Positions 1-6,600 of a stretch of 8,168 nt of DNA are shown in pieces. The stretch is from Bacteroidales bacterium (GTDB lineage: Bacteria; Bacteroidota; Bacteroidia; Bacteroidales; UBA932). Within the stretch, counting starts at the first letter, position 1, and each line of letters begins with the position of its first letter. Location of the stretch: NCBI GenBank assembly GCA_017509375.1, contig JAFWPT010000287.1, positions 1 through 8,168 on the forward strand, given 5' to 3'. Under the pieces are notes generated by a model, which was not told the origin of the DNA, did not search any database, and saw only the letters and a program-made list of their open reading frames with translations. Both the position numbers and the translations under genes were made by a program.

Positions 1-1
1 A

Positions 2-730
2 ATCGTTACATTTGAGTTGATGTCTAACCACCTTCATTTGACATTAAGCGGCAGAGAAACGGATGTCATGGCCTTATTTAACGTGATAAAGTGCTTATTG
101 TCAAAGGGTCTGGATGAGATTCTTTCTGATTGGGAATGCAAAACAAGGATGTTGAACAGCCTCTCGGAATTGAGAAATGTAATTACTTACAACAATCGCA
201 ACGGCTATGTAGTACACCCTGATGAAACCCCCTTCACATATCCTTGGGGAGCAAATATGTACTATTTCAATCCTGTCGCGAAACAGAGGTTCTATGAATC
301 CGGGAAGCCGCTGAGTTTCAACGAAAAGCGCAAAATGCTCGCCAGCCACAAAGGAGATTCGGTAAAAGACTTGCTGCAAGTGGACGGATATGTGTCGCCA
401 ATGTGCTTTTGTGACATTTGTTTAGGTGAATCTTTTTTTCGTGGTGCATCTCATTATTTTAATGAGATTTCCCGCAACATTGAATCCCAGAAGGATATTG
501 CTTCAGAGATAGGGGAGAGCATTTTCTACACCGATGATGAATTGTTCCGGATAGTGCTTAGGTGGAGTAAGGATAAATATGATACGTTCAAGCCTTCTCT
601 ACTACCTAAAGAAGCAAAGATTGAACTCGCAAATAAGATGCATAGTGAATATCACTCCGGAAACAAGCAGATTCAGAGAATCTTGAATTTGCCTGCGTCT
701 GTGGTTGCCGGTATGTTCCCATCTTCCTAA
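2..730 (+). CDS. REP-associated tyrosine transposase (Y1/HUH family), 5' end outside window
   Basis: The frame is open from the left edge (codons from position 2) to the TAA at 728-730, giving 242 visible residues. A TTG at 17 is a poor start because the HUH motif follows immediately, so I treat the gene as cut by the window edge, not as short. Visible motifs, numbered from position 2: hydrophobic strand then MSNHLHL with the HUH pair His10/His12; ITYNNRN with candidate catalytic Tyr63 and the family's RN after it; TYPWG at 79-83. The His-to-Tyr spacing of about 51 residues matches what I recall for E. coli TnpA-REP. The C-terminal part (about 210-240), with GNKQIQRILNLP, looks like the helical DNA-binding tail of RAYTs. 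Known of the family: single-copy, IS200-related single-strand nucleases that cut near REP hairpins through a 5'-phosphotyrosine link. No left/right IS ends are visible. The gene converges on the minus-strand operon, and hairpin repeats begin 18 bp after its stop. Confidence 0.85.
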   Translation: MVTFELMSNHLHLTLSGRETDVMALFNVIKCLLSKGLDEILSDWECKTRMLNSLSELRNVITYNNRNGYVVHPDETPFTYPWGANMYYFNPVAKQRFYESGKPLSFNEKRKMLASHKGDSVKDLLQVDGYVSPMCFCDICLGESFFRGASHYFNEISRNIESQKDIASEIGESIFYTDDELFRIVLRWSKDKYDTFKPSLLPKEAKIELANKMHSEYHSGNKQIQRILNLPASVVAGMFPSS

Positions 731-748
731 TTCCCTCGGCTACATCTG

Positions 749-815
749 GGGAGCGAATTACCGCATTCCGCTCCCGAAACGGGGGAGAAGTGGTGCAGCG
801 TGAGCGAATCACCGC
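749..815. repeat. 51-bp REP-like repeat, first cluster (two units)
   Basis: Unit A starts at 749 with GGGAGCGAAT, then ACCGC, CATTCCGCTCCC and CCCGAAACGGG. Unit B starts exactly 51 bp later at 800 with GTGAGCGAATCACCGC and then diverges. Within A, GGGAGCG pairs with CGCTCCC across a short loop, and CCCG-AAA-CGGG makes a second small hairpin. The cluster starts 18 bp after the RAYT stop codon. The same unit recurs at 1054-1257 and 1414. Placement beside a RAYT and the hairpin-forming arms suggest REP sequences; that functional link is inferred. Confidence 0.7.
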
Positions 816-946
816 AATAACACAAATAGCCTCGATTGCTTCTTTAGGCACTTAAAAAATTACTTAAGAATACGCCGAGGGTTGTCTCTACAACATCGGG
901 AAAACTTCAATAAATGGTGCCTGAACTTTGCAAACGAAAAGAAAAA
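816..946. other. AT-richer intergenic stretch, no gene seen
   Basis: This spacer lies between the first repeat cluster and the GC-rich structured element. It is noticeably AT-richer than its surroundings, with a run CACTTAAAAAATTACTTAAG near 850-869 that is weakly palindromic. I see no credible start codon with a downstream protein-like frame, no tRNA shape and no clear Bacteroidota promoter pair. The frames that are open across it translate to low-complexity, Arg-rich sequence. Confidence 0.4.
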
Positions 947-1050
947 GTTGGAAGGGTGCCGCCGCCGGAATGTCGGATATCCGGTGGCTACGGCTCGCCG
1001 CTGCGGGGAGCTCGCCTCAAGGGCTCTCCTCCCGGCGGCCGTCACCAACC
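947..1050. other. GC-rich foldable element with long-range terminal inverted repeat
   Basis: The outer arms are GTTGG at 947-951 plus GGTGCCGCCGCCGG at 955-968, against CCGGCGGCCGTCACC at 1032-1046 plus AACC at 1047-1050. The main arms pair over about 14 positions with one mismatch and one bulge. Inside are a perfect 10-bp palindrome CGGATATCCG (974-983), a repeated GCTCGCC, and GGGGAGC (1005-1011) that can pair imperfectly with GCTCTCC near 1023-1029. A T5 run follows at 1052-1056. It is far more GC-rich than the flank on its left. It could be another dispersed structured repeat, a non-autonomous element moved by the RAYT, or a folded RNA; the sequence does not decide between these. No coding signal is seen. 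Confidence 0.45.
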
Positions 1051-1053
1051 GTT

Positions 1054-1257
1054 TTTGTCCACATTACCCATTCCGCTCAAGAAACGGCAGAAAAGCGGTA
1101 AATCGGGAGCGAATGCCCGCGCTTCACTCCCGAAGCGGCTGTAAACTGACAAAACGGGAGCTAAACCCCTCATTCCTCTCCCGAAACGGGGTGAAAGTGG
1201 TCGGACGGGAGCGAATCACCGCCTTTCACTCCTGGCCGACCGGGGCAACCTTGCCCC
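1054..1257. repeat. 51-bp REP-like tandem array, second cluster (four units)
   Basis: Four head-to-tail units start at 1054 (degenerate left half, good CATTCCGCTC core at the matching offset of 15), 1105, 1156 and 1207, a strict 51-bp period. Units D, E and F open with GGGAGCGAAT, GGGAGCTAAA and GGGAGCGAAT. Shared downstream blocks are CCGC, TTC.CTCCC, CGAAACGG and GTGAAAGTGGT. Intra-unit pairing: GGGAG.GAA with TTC.CTCCC. Inter-unit pairing: GGGGTGAAAGTGGT (1188-1201) with ACCGCCTTTCACTCC (1218-1232), a stem of about 14 bp with a 16-nt loop. Both arms alternate, so the array can fold in two registers. Units differ by point changes, not spacers, which excludes a CRISPR array. Same family as the cluster at 749-815. 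Confidence 0.75.
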
Positions 1258-1260
1258 CGG
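1240..1260. repeat. Short inverted repeat at the end of the 51-bp array
   Basis: GGGGCAA (1242-1248) and TTGCCCC (1251-1257) are perfect reverse complements around a 2-nt centre, extendable to CCGGGGCAA / TTGCCCC-C-GG with one bulged C. It sits where the 51-bp periodicity breaks down and the twin-hairpin repeat begins, so it may mark the boundary between the two repeat classes. No T-run follows on either strand, so it is not a convincing terminator. Confidence 0.5.
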
Positions 1261-1280
1261 GAAACCGCCGCTTGCGAGGA

Positions 1281-1411
1281 CACGAAACGGATGTAGAAGG
1301 CCCCACAGCCGTTTCATGGCATCGTTTGCAAGGAAATACAGCAATTTCAGGACACGAAACGGATGTCGAAAGTCCCACGTCCGTTTCATGGTAACGTTTT
1401 GCAAGTGCAAG
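1281..1411. repeat. Twin hairpin repeat, 72-bp period
   Basis: Two direct copies of a hairpin unit. Copy 1: CACGAAACGG ATGT (1281-1294), 10-nt loop, ACA then CCGTTTCATG (1305-1318). Copy 2: the same left arm at 1353-1366, 10-nt loop, ACGT then CCGTTTCATG (1377-1390). GAAACGG pairs perfectly with CCGTTTC in both copies; in copy 2 the stem reaches 11 positions with one G-T. The unpaired position in copy 1 (A/G) is restored to A-T in copy 2. Each copy is preceded by AGGA and followed by a conserved tail resembling CGTTTGCAAG. Arm and loop lengths are identical although loop sequences differ. Because 72 is divisible by 3, translated frames here show a 24-residue repeat, which is an artefact. A RAYT substrate is the likely reading, by context. 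Confidence 0.75.
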
Positions 1412-1413
1412 CC

Positions 1414-1423
1414 GGGAGCGAAT
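1414..1423. repeat. Isolated half-unit of the 51-bp repeat
   Basis: GGGAGCGAAT appears once more, right after the second twin hairpin, with no recognisable remainder of the 51-bp unit (CGTAAGC follows where CACCGC is expected). It shows that the two repeat classes are interleaved, as in composite BIME-type elements. Confidence 0.5.
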
Positions 1424-1554
1424 CGTAAGCATCTTTTAGATTTGCCGCCACCTGCCGGACTTTGAACAATGATGGCTTCTGAGCCTCCGTATACTGATTG
1501 ACAGGGTAGCAGAACTGCGTGTAACCGGACCTGTCCGGATTGCCGTAAGCCGAT
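1424..1554. other. Intergenic remainder with one palindrome and a possible coding relic
   Basis: CCGGAC-CT-GTCCGG (1525-1538) is a perfect 6-bp inverted repeat around a 2-nt centre. On the minus strand a frame stays open from upstream of the terminator to a TGA at 1386-1388. The part encoded between about 1550 and 1405 has a protein-like mixture of residues (for example SGYTQFCYPVNQYTEAQ). It has no start codon in a sensible place, no family I recognise, and is interrupted by the terminator hairpin, so I do not call it a gene. Confidence 0.3.
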
Positions 1555-1592
1555 AAAAAACAGCGAACGGCTGCCGGGAGGGCAGCCGTTGC
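1555..1592 (-). terminator. Rho-independent-type terminator of the fimbrillin-like operon
   Basis: AACGGCTGCC (1566-1575) and GGCAGCCGTT (1581-1590) are a perfect 10-bp stem with a 5-nt loop. On the minus strand the stem can extend by GC/GC past a bulged C. After TG comes a run of six T (positions 1560-1555). It lies about 25 bp beyond the stop codon of the last operon gene and is oriented to end minus-strand transcription before it reaches the repeat block and the convergent RAYT. Confidence 0.8.
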
Positions 1593-1617
1593 ATTCGTTA
1601 TGACGCCAAAGGGTGCG

Positions 1618-3663
1618 TTAAGGTGCTACCGATGGCGTTATACTCCTGTCCGGGAAGTCCTTGATGCGGAGGAAGACGCCCAGATTGATGGCATCACCCA
1701 ACGCGTAGCGGTTGCGGATGTCCTTGAGGTAGAACTCCACCAGACCGTCGGCAGGGTAGGAGTCGATAGTGTACTCGTAGAAGAAACCCCAGGAGGACGC
1801 GTTGTAGTTCCAGTCCGTCTTTACGGAAGAACTGGGAACCGTGGCGGTGGGGCCAGTGATAATGCCGAACTTGCTCGAGCGTGTTGAGTAACCGCCTGCT
1901 CCGTCATTGTAAGGTTCCAGGGTGTTGGCCGCAAAATGGATGGAGAGAGGGAACAGGTCTGCCTGCAAAGACTGGGAGAGTTTGAAGGAGAGCTTGTAAA
2001 CAGGCCGGGTGGGATCGTCCCCCACAGGTCCCAGGTAAGGGCTTCCTCCCTCCGTCACCTGTGTAAGGACAGGTTCTGCACGATACTTGAATTCGTCCAC
2101 GGCATACACGTGGATGGTACGGTAAAGGCCAGTCTTCTTGTGGCGGATTACCAGATGGTCATCGAAGGTGTAGGTGTGGCCTACACTACTGATTTTAAGG
2201 TTGAACTCCCACTGACCGGTACCAGAATTAAAGGTGGGTAAGTCGTCAGATACTCCGGGGTTGTTGATATCCCAGGCATCGTTGATATCCCAGCCGCTGT
2301 TGATGTTTTCTTCCCAATATAGAGTAAATGCATCGGCGTTTGTCTCTCCCTGGATGGGATTACCGGAGCCATCCTTACCCATAAAGGTGAACTTGATGGG
2401 GATAACGGTATTGGCGGTCTTTACCATTACGTTGGTGGCAGTTGGTTCCACGATGCTCAGGGTATAAGAACCATCAGAGACAGTAGGTACGGAAGGGTCC
2501 ACGTCTGCCGGGTTATTGGCGAAGTCATCGGATGCCGGGAGAGAGGCCATTGCAAGAGAAGGATATCCTTCGTGCTGGAGACTCTTTATATTGAGGATAT
2601 AGGTATTGTTCCGGGTAATCTGAATCTGGTTACCGTCACCGTCACGAAGCAGGATGAGCACGTACTTGACTCTGGAATTGACAGAGGTAAGTTTCAGGAT
2701 TAATCGTACACGGCCCGCCTCATCGTGGGTCTTGGTGTTGTGGTCGTCGAAGAGGTACAAGAAAGAGTTCTCCGGATTTGCACGGTCTATGGTCTCGAAA
2801 CTCCCCTCGGTGGCCTGGAAACGGCCGCTTTGGGTGTACTCGTTCATGGAGACCGTGGAGACAGTACCTGCCGCATTGCAATAATTTGCCCATGGATTCG
2901 ACTCTGTAATCTCGTACGGAGCGATGTATCCCCTGTCGCGGCCATTGGTCACTGTCCATTCAATGGAGGCAACATTCTCAGTGTAAACATCACTTCCAAA
3001 ACCGAAGCGGACGTTGTTAAAGATATCGGCCGACTGGAAGGACAGCCTCACCCTTGCCCTGTCACGGAGCAAATGAATCACATTGGGTGTAGGAGAGACC
3101 GAGCCGCCTTCGCTGGCGCCCAGTCCTGCCTGGAGCCAGGTCTTCATAGCCGATGCATTAGACTCCATATGGTAGCCCCAAAGCTTGACGGATGTCTCCG
3201 AATAGAGGGAGGTAAGGGCTTCGGACTGCATGATAATCTTTTCGGAAGTGCCTACCGGGAAACTCATTGGATCCGGCAGGTTGGCGTTGACCACAAAGTG
3301 GATGCGGGCCGTACCGTCCGGGACATAGCCCCAGAACTGATTCAGGCCTGTCTCGATATGGGCCTGACGGATGCCGATATAGTAGCCCGACCTGTCGAAG
3401 CAGAGCAGCTGCATGGCATTCTCGCTGAAGGAAGTGGTTTCCGGACCAAAGAGCATTCCCTTGGTGGCCGGTGCGCCCACACCCTCCATCCGGAGGAGGA
3501 AGGGCATTTCCCCTTCCGGGACTTCGAAAACAGGAACCGTGAATTCCGGGGCCTTGCCTTCCCCTTCAACGGGAAGACGCTCCTCCTGACAAGCGACTGA
3601 AAGTGCCAGTACGGCCGACAAAGTCGATATTGCGTATAATATATGCTTCATAGCTTCTTTCAT
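1618..3663 (-). CDS. Fimbrillin-like surface lipoprotein (681 aa), last gene of the operon
   Basis: Signal peptide: short basic start, hydrophobic core, then LSVAC with lipidated Cys25 followed by QEE, consistent with a Bacteroidota surface-exported lipoprotein. PATKG at 65-69 resembles the basic processing site at which type V pilins are cut. Fimbrillin-type landmarks follow: a strand with HLLRDRARVRL (197-207) and RNNTYILNI (351-359), the RNxxY strand also present in the upstream neighbour. From about 395 to the end lies a beta-rich tail that may hold one or two Ig-like domains. No enzyme motif is seen. It starts only 3 bp after the upstream gene's stop, so it is co-transcribed and perhaps translationally coupled. 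ATG at 3663 is the longest start; ATG at 3651 (codon 5), preceded by AAAGAAG, is equally plausible and still leaves a full signal peptide. Likely role: accessory or anchor subunit of a pilus. DUF4906-like or FimB/Mfa2-like membership is possible but unsearched. Confidence 0.75.
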   Translation of the reverse strand: MKEAMKHILYAISTLSAVLALSVACQEERLPVEGEGKAPEFTVPVFEVPEGEMPFLLRMEGVGAPATKGMLFGPETTSFSENAMQLLCFDRSGYYIGIRQAHIETGLNQFWGYVPDGTARIHFVVNANLPDPMSFPVGTSEKIIMQSEALTSLYSETSVKLWGYHMESNASAMKTWLQAGLGASEGGSVSPTPNVIHLLRDRARVRLSFQSADIFNNVRFGFGSDVYTENVASIEWTVTNGRDRGYIAPYEITESNPWANYCNAAGTVSTVSMNEYTQSGRFQATEGSFETIDRANPENSFLYLFDDHNTKTHDEAGRVRLILKLTSVNSRVKYVLILLRDGDGNQIQITRNNTYILNIKSLQHEGYPSLAMASLPASDDFANNPADVDPSVPTVSDGSYTLSIVEPTATNVMVKTANTVIPIKFTFMGKDGSGNPIQGETNADAFTLYWEENINSGWDINDAWDINNPGVSDDLPTFNSGTGQWEFNLKISSVGHTYTFDDHLVIRHKKTGLYRTIHVYAVDEFKYRAEPVLTQVTEGGSPYLGPVGDDPTRPVYKLSFKLSQSLQADLFPLSIHFAANTLEPYNDGAGGYSTRSSKFGIITGPTATVPSSSVKTDWNYNASSWGFFYEYTIDSYPADGLVEFYLKDIRNRYALGDAINLGVFLRIKDFPDRSITPSVAP
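2263..2293. repeat. 18-bp tandem duplication inside the 681-aa gene
   Basis: GTTGATATCCCAG occurs at 2263-2275 and again at 2281-2293, an in-frame 18-bp period. In the protein it gives two consecutive WDIN blocks (about residues 458-467) in an Asn/Asp-rich loop of the C-terminal region. It looks like replication slippage that adds six residues to a surface loop. Confidence 0.7.
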
Positions 3664-3666
3664 TAA

Positions 3667-6600
3667 TTAGTTCAACGCATCGATTTCTGCCTGGGTGAGG
3701 TCACGGACGCAACGGACAGTGTGTGTGTCCAACCCTGATCCGGTCGGGACTTCATTACCGTTCAAGGCCCTGTAATAACCGGCGCTAAGGACCTGGTTCA
3801 ATGAAGTATCGCCATCCGGAGAGCTGGTCTGAAGTCCGATGATAACACCTATTTCTTCTACGGTGGGAAGTCGCCAGCCTGTATAATAAACACCGTTTTG
3901 GCCAACTTCAAGATAGGTCTCACAATGCTTTGCTTCCCAACGCATTAATTCATCTGCAGACGAAACTCTCGTAGTCCCAGATTTAGTAGCATCGTAAGTA
4001 CTATTAATACTCGGCATGTTTGAGGTAGAGCCGAGTTGAGAAGCAATCATGAATGCCGGGGATAAAACTCTGTCAGCAGAAAGGCCGTCGCTTCCAATGT
4101 TAGGCCGGCCCATAACGTATGAAGACGATGTTGCGGAAGATTGTACAATAAACATACGAGGATTAAAATTCAAGGCGGTACCTGCAGCAACTTGACCTCC
4201 GGTAGAAGTATTGGATGCAGTCATGTAGTAAGCAGTACCACCACTTATATACTTTGGCCTGAAGGGTGCGTTGGAGGTGGTGTTATTACCTTGGGAAGCA
4301 ACACGGAATGTATGGGTTCCGGTTTTATCCACGTCATAGTTTACCCAGCGATAGTTTCGGAAAGTCTGCGAACTCGACGGGACATGATCCGTGTTCAGCG
4401 CGTATGTGCCTATCGTATGGCCGAACTTTTTACGGGAATACTGCCGCAAGGTATACTGGGCTCTGTAACGATTGGTGTAGCGATAGAATGTAAAGCGACC
4501 CGTATAGTCATATCGTGGACTAAACACAGTACCACCATTTCGAGCACCTTGAATTGCTGTAAATGTATAATAATCGTATCCTCCAAATGAACTCGGGAAA
4601 GTATAACTTGATTCGTTTGAACCATCGGACGTGGTAACACTTGTAAGTTGTACATCTACATTTGTACCAGAATCCGGACTTTCGCCCCAATAGTACCAGC
4701 CGTCCTGTGAATACGCATTAACCTCACCCGTATGAGCTGTTTTTTTATTGCTGGCATCTATCTCCGTTCCATAGTTATGGAAATAATTGGAATAGTTCTC
4801 CTGATTCTTACTTGTATAATTACTGGGAGAACCCGCTATTTCCTCAAACTTGTAATCATCCGGGAACGAGCCGGCCTTGCCGGTGTTGTACTCCGATTCA
4901 GTACAAGCTTCCCATTCTTCAGTCAGGGTCCCGTTATTTTCCCATGTATTGAAAACTGCCCGGTCATAAGTGTATTGCGTACTGGAAGTATAACGATACT
5001 CTTCCGGTCCATAGGGGCCGGTTGATGTGCTGAACGGCTCATAATTGGGATCAGTGGAATCCAATGCACTGCGTGCGGAAATACGGGACGACCATGCACC
5101 AACTACATGCGAGATACGTGTTGTGGACAGGTGCCGGATGGTAATGTCCCTGTAAAGCCCCTTGGACTCCCAGTCCGTGACATCCAGATATACCCTGACC
5201 ATCATATATTTATCTGCCAAATTAGGGAGTGAGCAGGATTCGATGGTAAGTGCTTTCTCCGAACGGGTGAATTTATTCTGCAGATATGAGGCCGTGCCTG
5301 CCACATCGGAGCCCACATACTTGGTGGACAAGAAACTGTTCCGCTTGGCACCTTGATAGTTGAAGAAATAAGGTGCCGGAGCGTTTTGTGCCACATCGCC
5401 AGAAAAGTCGTATTCCGTGTAAGTCGCAGAAGTCATGTTGAAGGGGTCTTCTGCGGTCGCATTGGGCAATGTGACATACTTCAGCTTTATATTACGCTTG
5501 TTGGGCTTGATGATGGTAACGGTCTCCGACTGCATACCGTCACCGCGGAGCGCAACACTTGTAGGTGAAACGTCAAAATAGTCGTTGTCCGAGTGGTCTA
5601 CGTCGGCGATATCTTCGCTGTTGACCGGGATGTCACCCCAGGGGATGATGTCGTAATTGCAACGTACCTTATAAGCGTCCGTGAGGAGTTCGCCGCCCTC
5701 TGAAGCGATGGTGGCTTCTATCTTGTAGAGCTTGTTGCGGCCGATTGCGGTCACGCCGCCCTCCGGATTCACCACGGGAATCTTGTAAGTCTGATAAGTG
5801 GTGACATCGGTGGAGGTGTCCTTATAACCCAGCGAAAGGATGATGGCAGGGGCCTCGGAACTGGCGCTGCCTGCAGTCCAGCTGAGCGGATAGGTATAAG
5901 TTGCAAAAGTGAAATGCTTGTCTGCGCCGGTATATACCAGGTCTGTGTCAACAGCATCGTTGCCCATCATGATACCGCCGGCAACGAAGATGGACTTGTT
6001 GTAGTTTACATCGGCCCCGGTAATCTTGCTGGGGTCTATGACCGGAGTGCTGAAGGAGAAATTGTAGAACCTCCAGGCGGGGGCACCGGTGACTTCCACA
6101 TTCTTTGCAGCCAGGGAAGTGATGAAAGTGTCGCTGAACTTGACATCCACCACTATCTTGGCAGCCGCCCTCACCAGTGCCAGGGCGATGGATTCCGTGG
6201 AGCCGGCGGTGAAGGTGGTCTTGCCGTCCATCAGGAATGACTTTTCATTTGCATAATAGCGTTTCTGCTGGGAATTGCCGGTGGATACGTTAAACGTAGC
6301 ATCCGGGATATACTTCTTGTGCAGGTCCAGCCATTCCGGATTCAGGTTGTCCTCATTGTATGCACCCCAATAGGGCTTGTGTCCGCCTTCACCGTTATCT
6401 TCCGAAGGGTCGTAATCGAACTCGATCATGGACTTCAGCCCCGCCAGGTCCGTAATGCTGGCACTGGCCAGATCACTTGTTGCAGAACTGTTGCCGGAAT
6501 TGGCCGCAGTCTTCACCTGCCTGCTGTTGGCCGACACATAGACGTCGTAGCTGTTTCCGGGGACGAAACCGTCCGCGCGCCAGTCGCCGGACACCCTCCA

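Noticed and set aside
2..730. Complete IS200/IS605-type insertion sequence
   Set aside because: No subterminal hairpin ends bracket the gene within the window and the left side is missing; the domain pattern and C-terminal tail fit a domesticated RAYT better.
749..1257. Regularly spaced repeats suggestive of a CRISPR array
   Set aside because: The 51-bp units are contiguous and similar throughout, with no unique spacers between short identical repeats, and no cas gene is present.
882..1394. Open plus-strand frame of about 170 codons
   Set aside because: It spans the GC-rich element and both repeat classes, is very Arg/Gly/Pro-rich, and its internal similarity is explained by the 51- and 72-bp DNA periods, both divisible by 3.
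1216..1432. Two overlapping minus-strand frames with a 24-residue repeat
   Set aside because: The repeat in the translation is the 72-bp twin hairpin read in frame; no start context and no protein-like region outside the repeats.
1525..1538. CCGGAC-CT-GTCCGG palindrome as an operator or second terminator
   Set aside because: The 2-nt centre is too small for a hairpin loop and no T-run follows; as an operator it would lie downstream of both convergent genes, so no regulatory role is supported.
2725..3600. Long plus-strand frame (about 290 codons) opposite the 681-aa gene
   Set aside because: It lies wholly antisense to a gene with signal peptide and family landmarks, and its translation has no coherent domain; it is a shadow from GC-rich codon use.
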